From an uncultured Clostridia bacterium (GTDB lineage Bacteria > Bacillota > Clostridia > Lachnospirales > Lachnospiraceae), in NCBI GenBank assembly GCA_937895705.1, contig CALBKM010000038.1, forward strand, positions 20,943 to 84,942: a stretch of DNA of 64,000 nucleotides. Reading direction: 5' to 3'. Each line of letters opens with the position of its first letter. Position 1 is the stretch's first letter. A program made the translations under genes and the position numbers. This document shows positions 1-9,598 of this stretch, in pieces. A model generated the notes under the pieces. The model saw only the letters and a program-made list of their open reading frames with translations. It was not told the DNA's origin and searched no databases.

Positions 1-431
1 TCGCTGATTGCACTTAAATGCAAATCATTCAACTCACCGTCTGCACCGGAACCGTCACCGCCCATCATAAGGTCGGCAATGATTTTAACGTCCTTCTCCT
101 GAAGAATTAATATATTCTTACCGTCCAAACCTTCTTTGTAAGAAATCTGGATAAATACACACGGTCTTTCGTATTGGTTGGACAACTCCTCCCACCTGCA
201 AACAGATACGGTCGGAGTCGAAATATTTACTCTTTGGTTTACCAGGGCAAACAACGTAGTCGCCGAAGAACCAAGACTGATATTGGAAATTTCCCCGATG
301 GCGTCCTTTTCTTCCGGAGTTAATAAATTCTGATTTGCCTCCGAGCCCGAAGTATCGGTCGCCGGTTCATCTTCAATATCCATGCCGCTGAATAATGCAT
401 TGATTTCTTCTTGTGATAACATTCCGTCCAT
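1..431 (-). CDS. fliY: Flagellar switch protein FliY (5' part; runs off the left edge)
   Basis: Only the first 143 codons are present; the gene continues beyond base 1. The N-terminus MDGMLSQEEINALFSGMD has the FliM/FliN-type CheY-binding look. It is followed from about residue 46 by a CheC/CheX-like segment (LTPEEKDAIGEISNISLG), which separates FliY from plain FliN. In Gram-positive bacteria FliY is a C-ring protein that binds FliM/FliN and can dephosphorylate CheY-P. The start is the ATG at 431, 10 nt after GGAGG and 4 nt after the fliM stop; a second in-frame ATG lies at 422. It is the last visible gene of the flagellar operon. The C-terminal SpoA domain is outside the window and cannot be checked. 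Confidence 0.9.
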   Translation of the reverse strand, partial: MDGMLSQEEINALFSGMDIEDEPATDTSGSEANQNLLTPEEKDAIGEISNISLGSSATTLFALVNQRVNISTPTVSVCRWEELSNQYERPCVFIQISYKEGLDGKNILILQEKDVKIIADLMMGGDGSGADGELNDLHLSAIS

Positions 432-435
432 GCAC

Positions 436-1413
436 TTATTCCTCCCTCACGATACTTGATATTTTTACTGCATATGTGTCCGAGGACGAACCCGGCAGAG
501 CCGTAAACTTCCAAATATTTCCGACAAACACATTTAACTCATCTTCCGTCTTTGTATCTAACTTAATAATATCACCTTTTTGCATGTTGATAAAGTCGTT
601 TACCGATATGGTGCTTCTTCCCAAAACAGCCTTTATCGGAACCTTCGCCTTCGCAATTACAAGTTCGATAAATTCTCTGTAAATCTCGTCATCCTTCAGT
701 TTTTCGGAAGAATACCAGGATTTGGTATTCAACTTGTCGATAACCGGCTCTAAAACGGCATACGGAATACACATATTCAACATACCCTCCGTATTTCCGA
801 CCTTCACATTCAGCGTGATAATGGAAACCGTTTCATTCGGCGCAATCATCTGTGCAAACTGACAATTTGTCTCGATTCTGGTAAGACGCGGTCTGAGCGA
901 GACTACATTTTCCCACGGATCATGAAGCAAATTCGTTATAATGGTGAAGATTCGCTCTATAATCACAAGCTCTATCTCGGAAAACTCTCTGGACTTGTCC
1001 AAAGGAAGTCCGGGACCGCCCAACATACGATCCACAATTGCAAAACCGAGATTATCGGAAAGCTCAATGATAATGTTGCCTTCCAGCGGCTTGAAATCCA
1101 CAATACCAAGCAATACCGGATTCGACAATGCATTGGTAAACTCGGAATAAATAACCGCCTCAGAGTTCATAACCTCTACATTTACCGTCTTTCGCAAATA
1201 CGCCGGCAAATGAGTCGATAACAATCGTCCGTAATGCTCAAAAATAATCTCAAGGGTACGGAGGTGTTCTCTGGAAAACTTTGTCGGACGATTAAAGTCA
1301 TAGTTTTTTACCTGCCTTTCCGTCGTCCCTTTCATTTCCTCCGCGTCTATTTCACCGCTACTGAACGCCGCAAGCAGGTCATCTATTTCCTTTTGGGATA
1401 ATACGTCACCCAT
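436..1413 (-). CDS. fliM: Flagellar motor switch protein FliM
   Basis: 325 aa, the usual FliM length. The first residues, MGDVLSQKEIDDLLAAFSSG, match the conserved FliM N-terminal peptide that binds phosphorylated CheY. A CheC-like middle domain and a C-terminal SpoA domain (about residues 255-325, including the stretch VLGRSTISVNDFINMQKGD) follow. It forms the C-ring at the cytoplasmic base of the flagellum with FliG and FliY and sets the direction of rotation. It sits between fliL and fliY, as in Bacillus and Clostridium operons. Nothing is unusual. Confidence 0.95.
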   Translation of the reverse strand: MGDVLSQKEIDDLLAAFSSGEIDAEEMKGTTERQVKNYDFNRPTKFSREHLRTLEIIFEHYGRLLSTHLPAYLRKTVNVEVMNSEAVIYSEFTNALSNPVLLGIVDFKPLEGNIIIELSDNLGFAIVDRMLGGPGLPLDKSREFSEIELVIIERIFTIITNLLHDPWENVVSLRPRLTRIETNCQFAQMIAPNETVSIITLNVKVGNTEGMLNMCIPYAVLEPVIDKLNTKSWYSSEKLKDDEIYREFIELVIAKAKVPIKAVLGRSTISVNDFINMQKGDIIKLDTKTEDELNVFVGNIWKFTALPGSSSDTYAVKISSIVREE

Positions 1414-1494
1414 ACCGAAACCTCCCTACGCTGCTGCCAAAACTTTACCTACTTCTATAATACCACATATTGTCCAAAAAAGCATCAAAAACTT

Positions 1495-2001
1495 TTATTT
1501 TCCGCCATAAACTTGCAGAGTCACATCGATAATACAATCGGATTGGAAAATCTCCTGGATTTTCTTCAATACATCCTTTTCGATGTCCTCGTAATAGACT
1601 GCAACCTCGGCCACCGCATAGTCACCGGTCACCTTACTTACCTCTGCCACAATCTTTGATTTCTTGCTCTCGATTAACGGCTGTACCGTTGCATAATCGT
1701 CATGCTTCTTGTTCAGGGTAACCGTAATATTGGCTAACGCAACATTCTGCTCGCCCGCACCTGCCTTTACGTTTACATATTCCTTTTGGAATACATACTC
1801 ATCCTGATCCGCCGGTAAAATTTCACCGTAATTCTTGCCGATTCCGGATTCGGTCTCAAGATCAACCGCCGCTACGATTTTTTCGATCAGTGCATCCGTA
1901 CGCTTTGCCTTCGGGATTACCGTAAATATCAACACCGCCGACAATGTCAGGTTAATCAACGTTGTCGCCAGAATTACGATTGTAAGCATATTTCTCTTCA
2001 T
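1495..2001 (-). CDS. fliL: Flagellar basal body-associated protein FliL
   Basis: 168 aa with one N-terminal membrane segment (about residues 5-27) and a periplasm-facing domain ending in a beta-rich tail, as in FliL. FliL surrounds the stator units and supports motor torque. The stretch QSDCIIDVTLQVYGG at the C-terminus matches the region where FliL proteins end in a conserved 'I..V....F.' strand. Placement between motB and fliM is the standard order. An RBS-like AGGAGG lies just upstream of the ATG at 2001. Confidence 0.88.
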   Translation of the reverse strand: MKRNMLTIVILATTLINLTLSAVLIFTVIPKAKRTDALIEKIVAAVDLETESGIGKNYGEILPADQDEYVFQKEYVNVKAGAGEQNVALANITVTLNKKHDDYATVQPLIESKKSKIVAEVSKVTGDYAVAEVAVYYEDIEKDVLKKIQEIFQSDCIIDVTLQVYGGK

Positions 2002-2048
2002 TTGTGATACCTCCTTTTGTACTCTTTTTGTTTCGATGTGTTCCGTTC

Positions 2049-2942
2049 CTAACGGGACGGGGTGTAAATCCGAAACTCAATTCTACGATTTCTGGAACGA
2101 CCTTCCTTCGTTGTATTTGTATCTACCGGTTCCCGCTCTCCTTTTCCCGAAAACATAATCTTGGATGCATCCAGATTTTTCGTGGAAATCAGGTACTGAG
2201 CAGTCTCAATGGCACGGGCCGCCGACAGATAATCGTTATTCTTATACGGTCCCGACTTAATCGGTACATTATCCGTGTGGCCGATAATCTCGATTCCGAA
2301 ATCGTCATACTCCTTCAAGATATCTCCGATTTTAAGCAACACCGGCTTTGCATCCGTTTTAATCTCCGCCTTATTATCTTCAAACAGTACAGAACCTTTT
2401 ACATCGATTTTTACATAATTATATGCCTTGTCCATGCTGAATTCGACATCTTCTCCCAGATTATACCGCTGTGCCAGTTCGTATACCTCATCAAACACGG
2501 TAGTCGCCGCTTCCTGTTTTTGTTCTTCCAATATTGATTCCAGCTGTTTCAGTTCTTCTACGGTGCCCTCAAGCTCCGCTACTTTGTTTTCGTAGTACTT
2601 CAACAGCTCTTCCGTATTTCCTTCATTCTCAAAAATGTCCTTCTCCGGAGTATCGGAATCGGACTTCTCACCCATTGTGTTTTTATGTTCATCCAAATTA
2701 TTCAACTGGGTTGCACCGTTTGCTACAAGATTTCCGTCTCCGAAAAACGCTCCGCCGGCTTCAAAAATACTGAAGGTGCTGGCAAAGGACTGGGCCATTT
2801 CGTTGAACTTTGCGGTATCCACCGAAGACATGGAGAACAACAATACGAAAAAGCAAAGCAACAAGTTCATAAGGTCACTGAAGGTGGCCATCCACGCCGG
2901 TGAACCAGGTGCCGGTGCATCTTCCTTCTTCTTTCTTGCCAT
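2049..2942 (-). CDS. motB: Flagellar stator protein MotB
   Basis: 297 aa. There is a short basic N-terminus, then one membrane helix (about residues 19-40) with the proton-accepting aspartate in the motif ATFSDLMNLL (Asp23). A coiled-coil linker follows (about 95-150), then an OmpA-like peptidoglycan-binding domain with GHTDNVP and LSAARA motifs (about 225-260). It anchors MotA stator units to the cell wall and carries the ion path. Its ATG overlaps the motA stop (TAATG), so the two are translationally coupled. The aspartate context fits a proton-type stator, but ion choice cannot be settled by reading. Confidence 0.94.
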   Translation of the reverse strand: MARKKKEDAPAPGSPAWMATFSDLMNLLLCFFVLLFSMSSVDTAKFNEMAQSFASTFSIFEAGGAFFGDGNLVANGATQLNNLDEHKNTMGEKSDSDTPEKDIFENEGNTEELLKYYENKVAELEGTVEELKQLESILEEQKQEAATTVFDEVYELAQRYNLGEDVEFSMDKAYNYVKIDVKGSVLFEDNKAEIKTDAKPVLLKIGDILKEYDDFGIEIIGHTDNVPIKSGPYKNNDYLSAARAIETAQYLISTKNLDASKIMFSGKGEREPVDTNTTKEGRSRNRRIEFRIYTPSR

Positions 2943-3742
2943 TACTCCTCACCGCCTCCCGAGGTCAGGGATTCTCTCGCCGTCGGGTCAATAAAGGACT
3001 TTAACTTTTCTTCAATGACACGCGGATTCTCACCTGCCTGAATCGATAACAAGCCTTCCACCACAATTGTCTTTAACATAACTTCCGCACTGTTTTTCTC
3101 CTTCAGCTTTGCAGCCATCGGAAGACAAATCCAGTTTGCAAGCAAAGAACCGTAGAACGTTGTAATAAGTGCAACCGCCATGTTCGGACCTACGGAGCTG
3201 ATATCCTGCAAGTCAGCAAGCATAAGTACCAAACCTACAAGGGTACCGATCATACCCCATGCAGGACCCATGGAAGCAAGATTCTCCCAGAAAGTTATGG
3301 TGGACTTATGTCTGCCTTCGATACACTCCAGCTCTGTCTCCAGAATCCTTCTTACAAATTCCGGATCCGTACCGTCTACAATCAAAAGAATACCTTTTTT
3401 CATAAAATCGTCATCGATGCTGCTGTTTGCGGCTTCTTCCAAAGCCAACAGTCCTTCTTTACGAGCCACATTGGACAGCTCGATAATCTGCTTAATTTTT
3501 TCAATCTCGTCATATTCCACCTTCTTAAGGCCGATACCGAAGGATTTCAAACCGTTCACAAAGTCCTTGATACTCGGTGACATAACGAGGGTTGCCGACA
3601 AAGCTCCTCCGAATGTAATGAGCGCAGACGGAAGATGTAAGAACGACGAAATCGCTTTCATCGCATTCTCCTGTCCGACTACCATACCGAATACACACAA
3701 TACAATTCCGGCTATCACACCGATTAATGTAGATAAATCCAC
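2942..3742 (-). CDS. motA: Flagellar stator protein MotA
   Basis: 266 aa MotA/ExbB-type protein with four hydrophobic segments (about residues 4-22, 33-52, 145-170 and 178-200) and a cytoplasmic loop with the conserved charged region. It forms the ion channel of the stator with MotB, whose start it overlaps. A longer frame begins at a GTG at 3751, but the Shine-Dalgarno GGGAAGG abuts that codon. The next GTG at 3742 is well spaced and gives the usual N-terminus MDLSTLIG, so I place the start there. Confidence 0.92.
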   Translation of the reverse strand: MDLSTLIGVIAGIVLCVFGMVVGQENAMKAISSFLHLPSALITFGGALSATLVMSPSIKDFVNGLKSFGIGLKKVEYDEIEKIKQIIELSNVARKEGLLALEEAANSSIDDDFMKKGILLIVDGTDPEFVRRILETELECIEGRHKSTITFWENLASMGPAWGMIGTLVGLVLMLADLQDISSVGPNMAVALITTFYGSLLANWICLPMAAKLKEKNSAEVMLKTIVVEGLLSIQAGENPRVIEEKLKSFIDPTARESLTSGGGEE

Positions 3743-3800
3743 GCTGTTCACCTTCCCATCAAAATTCTCTTAAGTCTATCGCATAAAATGTAGCAACTAT

Positions 3801-4004
3801 TTACTCATTTATATTCATAATCTGACGAAAAATGTCCCTTTTATATGATTTTACTAGATTTTCTATCTTTTGTCTACTTTCTTTTACAAATATTTTTTTT
3901 CCGGTTGTAAGAGTTACTACAGTATCCGGAATCTCCTCCACCGTCTCAATCAATTCCGCATTTATCGAAATCTTTACATCATTTAATTTTGTAATTTCAA
4001 TCAT
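3801..4004 (-). CDS. flbD: FlbD family flagellar protein
   Basis: A 67 aa protein beginning MIEITKLNDVKISINAELIE, typical of the small FlbD/SwrD proteins found between flgE and motA in Firmicutes. In Bacillus subtilis SwrD increases flagellar power; the biochemical role is poorly defined. The start is the second ATG (4004), because the first ATG at 4010 lies directly on the GGGG ribosome binding site. Confidence 0.88.
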   Translation of the reverse strand: MIEITKLNDVKISINAELIETVEEIPDTVVTLTTGKKIFVKESRQKIENLVKSYKRDIFRQIMNINE

Positions 4005-4083
4005 AAACATCCCCCGAAAAATGCCTTATAGGCCAGCAAAGGATGTCTTAACGACAGCCCTTGCTGACCTCAAATCACTACGC

Positions 4084-5535
4084 TTATCTCTTTAAATTAA
4101 TCAACTCTTCCAACAAAGTATCCGAAGTTGTGATAATTCTGGAATTTGCCTGGAAACCTCTCTGGGTTGTAATCATATCCGTGAACTCGCTTGCCAGGTC
4201 TACATTGGAGCTTTCCAATACACCTACATTAAACTTTCCGCCGGACATGGTAATCTCTTCGCCGATACCGTCGAACTCACCTGAGTTCTGGGACTCGGCA
4301 AACAAGCTGTTACCTACCGCTTCCAGACCGGAGTTATTGGCAAACTTCGCAACCACTACCTGTCCCAACAGCTTGCTGACACCGTTGTCGTATACGCCGT
4401 AAATCTTACCTGCCGTATCAATGGATACTCCGGACATATTTCCTGCGGTACGTCCCTTGCCGAGATTATCAAGACCGCCCTTGCTTCCTTCGATGGTGGT
4501 CTTACCGCTGTTTGCGTACATAGTCAATGCGGAGAAATCTACGTCAATATCTTCAAACGGATGCTCACCGGTAATTCCGATGGAGAAGGTCAGACTCTTC
4601 TCTCCTTCCGCATCACCGATACTAACCATCTTACCGGTGGATGCGTTAAAACTAAGTACCGGCGGAGTATCGCATTCCAGCGTCGGAACACCGGTCTCCT
4701 CATCGATATCTCCTACCGCAAAGGTATAGGTTCCGAGGGTAACTTCGGTAATGGTACTTTCACTGTAGGTAATATTGCCGGCTCCGTCATCCTCTTTCTT
4801 AACAAAGATAGACTGTCCGTTGGAGTCCAGAACGTCGGTAACCGACACAAGATATTCGTTCTTAATCAGGGAATCAGCCTGGGTATTCTGCTTTACAAGA
4901 AGCTGTACGGTATAACTCTGACCGAGATTGTCGTAAAACGTAAAGTTTGTCACACGACCGCTTCCCGCCAAATCGGAATCCGCACTGTCGATATTTCCTT
5001 CAAAATGCACCGCAGTGGTAGCTTCCGGCTCGGAATACATGTTATCCGCGCTCATAATATGTAACGGAGAAACCGTATCCGCCTTAATCTGTGTCGGATT
5101 GGCCGGATCAATCTGCCAGCCCATAACACTGTAACCGGTTGCGGTACAAAGGGTACCGTTGGCATCCAGGGTAAAAGAACCTGCTTTGGTAAACAAGTTG
5201 CTTGCGCCGTTGTTTACAATGAAAAATCCATCGCCTTCAATCATTAAGTCAAACGGGTTGTCGGTTCTCTGGGAACCTCCCGTGGAATCCATGGTTGTCT
5301 TAACCGATGCAAAGTTTGCACCGAGACCGATCTGCTTCGGGTTCACACCTGCACGTCCGGTGTTTTCATCCGGACCGGACGCTGCGGACGATGTCTGATA
5401 CAATACATCGGAGAACGTTACCTGACTGGACTTAAATCCGACCGTATTTACGTTTGCGATGTTGTTACCGATAACGTCCATCTTGGACTGGTGAACTTTC
5501 ATACCGGATACTCCGGAATAAAGTGATCTTAACAT
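4084..5535 (-). CDS. flgE: Flagellar hook protein FlgE
   Basis: 483 aa. The N-terminus MLRSLYSGVSGMKVHQSKMD and the rod/hook signature (NNIANVNTVGFK) match FlgE/FlgG. The C-terminal block includes SNVDLASEFTDMI and QRGFQANSRIITTSD, the closing D0 helix of axial proteins. The variable centre (about 150-370) forms the surface domains of the hook subunit. It is exported by the flagellar type III apparatus and polymerised under the FlgD cap, encoded two genes upstream. At 483 aa it is longer than FlgF/FlgG, which supports FlgE. Confidence 0.94.
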   Translation of the reverse strand: MLRSLYSGVSGMKVHQSKMDVIGNNIANVNTVGFKSSQVTFSDVLYQTSSAASGPDENTGRAGVNPKQIGLGANFASVKTTMDSTGGSQRTDNPFDLMIEGDGFFIVNNGASNLFTKAGSFTLDANGTLCTATGYSVMGWQIDPANPTQIKADTVSPLHIMSADNMYSEPEATTAVHFEGNIDSADSDLAGSGRVTNFTFYDNLGQSYTVQLLVKQNTQADSLIKNEYLVSVTDVLDSNGQSIFVKKEDDGAGNITYSESTITEVTLGTYTFAVGDIDEETGVPTLECDTPPVLSFNASTGKMVSIGDAEGEKSLTFSIGITGEHPFEDIDVDFSALTMYANSGKTTIEGSKGGLDNLGKGRTAGNMSGVSIDTAGKIYGVYDNGVSKLLGQVVVAKFANNSGLEAVGNSLFAESQNSGEFDGIGEEITMSGGKFNVGVLESSNVDLASEFTDMITTQRGFQANSRIITTSDTLLEELINLKR

Positions 5536-5607
5536 AGTACATGACCTCCTTTGTTGATTCCCCTTCTGTCAGTCCGGGGAATACTGCCTCCTAATCAGGT
5601 CCGGCAG

Positions 5608-6006
5608 TTATGTAATAATCGCGCCGTCTATGTTGGTAAATATTTTATCGTCGCCCTCACCTACTGCGGTAATCACCGTGCGGTTGGTGATGTTTACGAT
5701 AAACGCCATATTATCCACCATAACCAGCGAGTCTTTGATTCCCTTCTGCGAAGCTTTATTTACTCCGCCCTCCAGGCGTTCTCTCTGTTCCGTCGATAAC
5801 CGAATGTTCCGGCTGGCAAGACGTTCGTTTGCATGCTTCGAAAAACGAAGTTCTGTTGTCTGTGCCTGCTTTTCTTCCAAAATCTGACGAAAACTGACAC
5901 CTGCGGATTGGGAAACATTTACTGGTTTCGCTTTGCCGGTCGTATCCAGATACTGATTTGTCATCTGTTCTATCGATACAAACCGACCGTTCTGTAACTG
6001 GTTCAT
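5608..6006 (-). CDS. Small flagellar hook-operon protein (TIGR02530-like)
   Basis: 132 aa, located between flgD and flgE, where many Firmicutes encode a small 'flagellar operon protein'. The conserved core is ELRFSKHANERLASRNI followed by a helical stretch and a C-terminal segment MVDNMAFIVNITNRTVITAV. I assign the family from memory of this motif and position. Its role is not established; the location suggests help in hook assembly or export. The RBS GAGGAAGGGAAG precedes the ATG at 6006. Confidence 0.8.
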   Translation of the reverse strand: MNQLQNGRFVSIEQMTNQYLDTTGKAKPVNVSQSAGVSFRQILEEKQAQTTELRFSKHANERLASRNIRLSTEQRERLEGGVNKASQKGIKDSLVMVDNMAFIVNITNRTVITAVGEGDDKIFTNIDGAIIT

Positions 6007-6057
6007 AAGCTTCCCTTCCTCATCCTACGCGCTTTGGCGTAATCCTCCGTGATTAAG

Positions 6058-6909
6058 TTACACTGTTTGTTCACTGTCATCTCCGTCCGTATCTTCCTCA
6101 GACTCCACTTCTGTCGGCGGATTCGGCTGAGAACCTACCGGATTATCCTGTACGAATACATCCGTATATGCCTGCGGATCGGAATTAATGACATCCACTT
6201 CGATAATGTCTTCTTTTGTGGTAAAGTACGGATCGTTGTTAAACATTACGGAAATCGTATGCTTGCCCGGCGTCAGCTGATGGAACACATCCTGGTTAAT
6301 CGTAAAGTAATTATCGTTCTTTCTGATGTAATTCGGATTGATAATCTTCTCTCCGTCAACGATTAACGCGATCTCGTTTGCCTTTGCTTCATCCACACCG
6401 AAATTCACTTCAAAAGAGAAGTTCTTCGGAGTTGCACCGTCGTACGCAAAATACTGGGACGACATGGTCGGCATCTTCTGCTCCAACAGATAACCGTTTT
6501 CGTATACCTCAACCAAATGCTCCGAATCGTACAAACTTCCGTCCACCGTAAGATATGCTTTGCCGCCGCTGATGGTGACCCCTTCCACAATTCCCTGCTT
6601 GTAATTTAAAGTACCGTCTTCGTTTTCCGAGGAAACACAAACTTCCTTGCCTACCATGGAGAACATCTGGGAATTCTCATTGGTCTTTGCCAGATTCTGC
6701 ATCTGCTCAAGCTGCGAAAACTGTGCCAACTGGGCAATGTACTCTGTATCCGACGTAGGATTTAACGGATCCTGATACTTCATCTGTGCTACCAAAAGCT
6801 GTAAGAATGCATCTTTCCCGAGTTCGGAAGTGCCTTTTGTATCTTTCTTGGTACTTTCGATAGCGGTATTTTCGACTTTTCCGTCTTTAATCGGTTGAAC
6901 GAGTGCCAT
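6058..6909 (-). CDS. flgD: Flagellar hook cap / assembly protein FlgD
   Basis: 283 aa. The conserved FlgD N-terminal region is clear at about residues 25-85: LGKDAFLQLLVAQMKYQDPL followed by an SDTEYIAQLAQFSQLEQM-type block. Typical FlgD is about 140-250 aa; here the C-terminus continues with an Ig-like/FlgD-tudor portion and an acidic tail (EVESEEDTDGDD). FlgD caps the growing hook and is released when hook length is reached. It lies between fliK and flgE as expected. Confidence 0.93.
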   Translation of the reverse strand: MALVQPIKDGKVENTAIESTKKDTKGTSELGKDAFLQLLVAQMKYQDPLNPTSDTEYIAQLAQFSQLEQMQNLAKTNENSQMFSMVGKEVCVSSENEDGTLNYKQGIVEGVTISGGKAYLTVDGSLYDSEHLVEVYENGYLLEQKMPTMSSQYFAYDGATPKNFSFEVNFGVDEAKANEIALIVDGEKIINPNYIRKNDNYFTINQDVFHQLTPGKHTISVMFNNDPYFTTKEDIIEVDVINSDPQAYTDVFVQDNPVGSQPNPPTEVESEEDTDGDDSEQTV

Positions 6910-6924
6910 AACTTAGTTCCTTTC

Positions 6925-8283
6925 TTACGCTGAGTAGTCAACACTGCTGTCGGTTACATTCAAATAATCCGACATCTTCGGAACGGTTTCTTCCGTTTCT
7001 TCTACGGTAAACACGCCCTGCTTTCTTTTCTGCTCCGGCTCGCCGTTTCCGCTTTGTTCGGACTGTCTGTCACGTTCAAAGCCGAACTCCGATACCGTAA
7101 CTTCAATTGCCTCAACCTTGATTCCCTGATTCTGCAAGGATTCTCTGAGGACCGACATCTGGCTTTCAATCGCTTCCTTTGCCACTTCCGTCTGGGTGGT
7201 AAACTGTGCGGTCATCACGCCTTCCTTTTCGGTAATGGTGAGATTCACTCTTCCCAAATGCTCCGGATTCAACTGAAGCTCCATATTAGTCTGCTCCGGT
7301 CTTATGGTAATCTTGATCTGCTCCATAATCTGGTTTGCGATTTCTCTTACCTGTGCCGCAGCCGCAAGATCCGCTTCTCCGGTCTGACTTACTGCATGAT
7401 TCGCCATTGCGTCGATAAACACATTTTTGACATCGGCATCGGTCTCTGCGGATACGGTAATCTTATCACCGTCTCTCTTGGCCGGTGCCCTATGTCCTTC
7501 GTCTCCGTCGGTGCCTGTTTCGGTTTTTGCTTCGGAAGTTGCTTCCGTTACTTTGGCTTCCGTCTGATTTGTCTGCAGTTGCTCAGGTTCCTCTTCCTCC
7601 GTAACCGCTTCGGTAACTTCCTTTTCTGTTACAAAAGCTTCTTCCGTTTCCGGAATTTCCGCAACCGTTACGGTTTCTTCGGTGGCCTGCAGTACCGCTT
7701 TTACGGTTTCATCCGGAATTTCGGATTGTTCCACCGTCTGTTCCACGTCCTGCATCAAATCGGTAAACTCACGGAACATATCCTCGTTAGTGAGAAACTC
7801 TGTCGGTTCCGCCTGATTCACGGTCAGGAAAATCTGCTGTAAATTTGATCTGTCCGTCAAATCCGCATCCTGCAAACCGAGAGCTTCCATCGCCTCCGTA
7901 AGCTGTTCTTCCGTAATGCCCAACGCTTCGCAAATTACCTGCTTTACCTGTACCAGTAATGTAGCAACCGCTTCCGCTTCTTCTGCGGAAACATCCGAAA
8001 TCTCTTCCGGTTTCGTTGTCTGCATTTCCTGCACCTTCTTGTCTCCGGTAAATAAATCCTTTGCCTGTTCCTTTACATCCTTCGGTTTCACGGAATTTTC
8101 CTTCACGCCTTTTTCGTAGGTAGGCGCTTCGTGAGTTCCTTCGTTTCCGCTTTTGGACGTTTCCATAAACTGTTCAAAAGAAGTATCCTGCGTTCCTTTT
8201 ACGGAACCGCCTACCGCAGGAAACCCGGAAAGCATGGCATTCATCGCCGAACCAGCACCGTTCATAATACCTTGTGCTGTCAT
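6925..8283 (-). CDS. fliK: Flagellar hook-length control protein FliK
   Basis: 452 aa. A long acidic, low-complexity N-terminal half rich in Glu/Thr/Val serves as the ruler. The conserved C-terminal Flg_hook domain (about residues 325-415) contains the motif MELQLNPEHLGRVNLTI, typical of FliK. The protein measures hook length and switches export specificity through FlhB. Divergence of the N-terminal half is normal for FliK. The RBS AAAGGAGG is correctly spaced from the ATG at 8283. Confidence 0.92.
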   Translation of the reverse strand: MTAQGIMNGAGSAMNAMLSGFPAVGGSVKGTQDTSFEQFMETSKSGNEGTHEAPTYEKGVKENSVKPKDVKEQAKDLFTGDKKVQEMQTTKPEEISDVSAEEAEAVATLLVQVKQVICEALGITEEQLTEAMEALGLQDADLTDRSNLQQIFLTVNQAEPTEFLTNEDMFREFTDLMQDVEQTVEQSEIPDETVKAVLQATEETVTVAEIPETEEAFVTEKEVTEAVTEEEEPEQLQTNQTEAKVTEATSEAKTETGTDGDEGHRAPAKRDGDKITVSAETDADVKNVFIDAMANHAVSQTGEADLAAAAQVREIANQIMEQIKITIRPEQTNMELQLNPEHLGRVNLTITEKEGVMTAQFTTQTEVAKEAIESQMSVLRESLQNQGIKVEAIEVTVSEFGFERDRQSEQSGNGEPEQKRKQGVFTVEETEETVPKMSDYLNVTDSSVDYSA

Positions 8284-8334
8284 CTGTATCCTCCTTTCTT
8301 TAAAATTTTATAGAAACCCTTTCGGGGATTTCCC

Positions 8335-9114
8335 TTACTGACCCTGAAGCACCCAGTCATCAAACCGTGCTTCGTCCATTTCCTTCATCTTCCTCGTAAT
8401 CTTTGCCGCATACAACGGATCCATTGCAGCCAAAATATCCGATACGGACTGAACCTTCATGCAATACAGCATCTTGCATATGTATTCCAAATCAGCCGTC
8501 ATATTCTCGAACACTTCCGCCGCCGCGGAAGCCTTCATCTTCTCATAGTAACTTGCCTTCTCTCGTATGGTAGCGTTATAAGCTTCCTTTTGAATCGCCA
8601 TCTCATAAATCCGCTCCGCATTTTCAGGAGAAATGGTTTCATACCACTTTATGTATTCATCTATGGACGGAGCGTTTTCCCCATATACAATCTGACGGTC
8701 GAATTCATACACCCGGTCTTCGAAATCGGCCATTTTTTTCTCCAATTCCTTCAGTCGGTTCACCTGGGAAGTAAGGGCCGCAATCTCATCGTCCTTATCT
8801 TCACCCTCTATAGTTAATTTATCGACCAAAATCTCCAATTCCTTAATACGTTGATTCGCTTCTACGATATCTTTATATGCCAAATCATTCTCCCAGGCCA
8901 GTTTTTCGTCGGAAACTTCCGGAAGAATCTTATTCACCAGTGGAATATCCTTTAACATCGGCCTTAAAGTGGTTCCGATTCCGCCCACATCAAGATTAAT
9001 GAGCAGTGCAAAAATCGCTATCCAAATAATAATAATCAACATCACAATAAAGACGGTGAGAAAACCGCCCTTCTTTTCTTCTTCATTTTTGTTTTCTTTG
9101 TCTTTTCTTGCCAT
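8335..9114 (-). CDS. MotE-like flagellar membrane protein with coiled coil
   Basis: 259 aa: a charged, Lys/Glu-rich N-terminus, one membrane helix (about residues 18-42), a long coiled coil (about 75-150) and a C-terminal MgtE-N-like helical domain ending SDILAAMDPLYAAKITRKM. This architecture matches MotE/YlxF proteins encoded between fliJ and fliK in Gram-positive flagellar operons. MotE is a periplasmic chaperone of the PomB/MotB-type stator in some bacteria; whether that holds here is inference. Its ATG overlaps the fliJ stop. Confidence 0.82.
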   Translation of the reverse strand: MARKDKENKNEEEKKGGFLTVFIVMLIIIIWIAIFALLINLDVGGIGTTLRPMLKDIPLVNKILPEVSDEKLAWENDLAYKDIVEANQRIKELEILVDKLTIEGEDKDDEIAALTSQVNRLKELEKKMADFEDRVYEFDRQIVYGENAPSIDEYIKWYETISPENAERIYEMAIQKEAYNATIREKASYYEKMKASAAAEVFENMTADLEYICKMLYCMKVQSVSDILAAMDPLYAAKITRKMKEMDEARFDDWVLQGQ

Positions 9115-9569
9115 TACGCTTCCTCCGCATCCGTCGTGCCATACCGAAAGCTTGTACGCTCATCGATTTCCTTTTGTTCTTCCGCATTCATTTCCTGACG
9201 ATACACTTCAAGCGCATTCTCCCTCAAACGCTCCTGGGTTTTGCGCTCCGTCATGGACTCTACCAGCCGTTCTTCCGCAGCATGTAAAGCAATCTCCGCC
9301 TTTTTTACATTTTGTTTCTGACGAACAATTCTGTCATCCATGGTTTCCACCGCCATCTGTAACCGGTTCAGCTTCGGTACATCCAGCCGGGTTGCCATTA
9401 CCTGACGTTTTTCCTCCACATAGGCCTCCCGCCTCTGTTGCAGACAAAGCAGTTGTTCCTCTTCTTCATTTAACCGAAGCTTTGCGGCACCGTACGCCGC
9501 TTTCGCCTGGTCCTCCAGTTTTTGTTTGATTACAAGAAGGTTTTGCATCGAATATCGAAACTTTTTCAT
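9114..9569 (-). CDS. fliJ: Flagellar export chaperone FliJ
   Basis: 151 aa, almost entirely charged alpha helix, as expected for the coiled-coil FliJ that links the FliI ATPase to the export gate. The start MKKFRYSMQNLLVIKQKLED is typical. It lies directly downstream of fliI and overlaps the motE-like gene by the TAATG junction. Identification rests on helical character, length and position more than on invariant residues. Confidence 0.87.
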   Translation of the reverse strand: MKKFRYSMQNLLVIKQKLEDQAKAAYGAAKLRLNEEEEQLLCLQQRREAYVEEKRQVMATRLDVPKLNRLQMAVETMDDRIVRQKQNVKKAEIALHAAEERLVESMTERKTQERLRENALEVYRQEMNAEEQKEIDERTSFRYGTTDAEEA

Positions 9570-9598
9570 TCGTTACACTACCTCCTTTTGCGTTCTAT

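Noticed and set aside
7054..7842. 262-codon plus-strand frame
   Set aside because: It is the complement of the acidic part of fliK, rich in Phe/Arg/Gly as expected from reversed Glu/Val codons.
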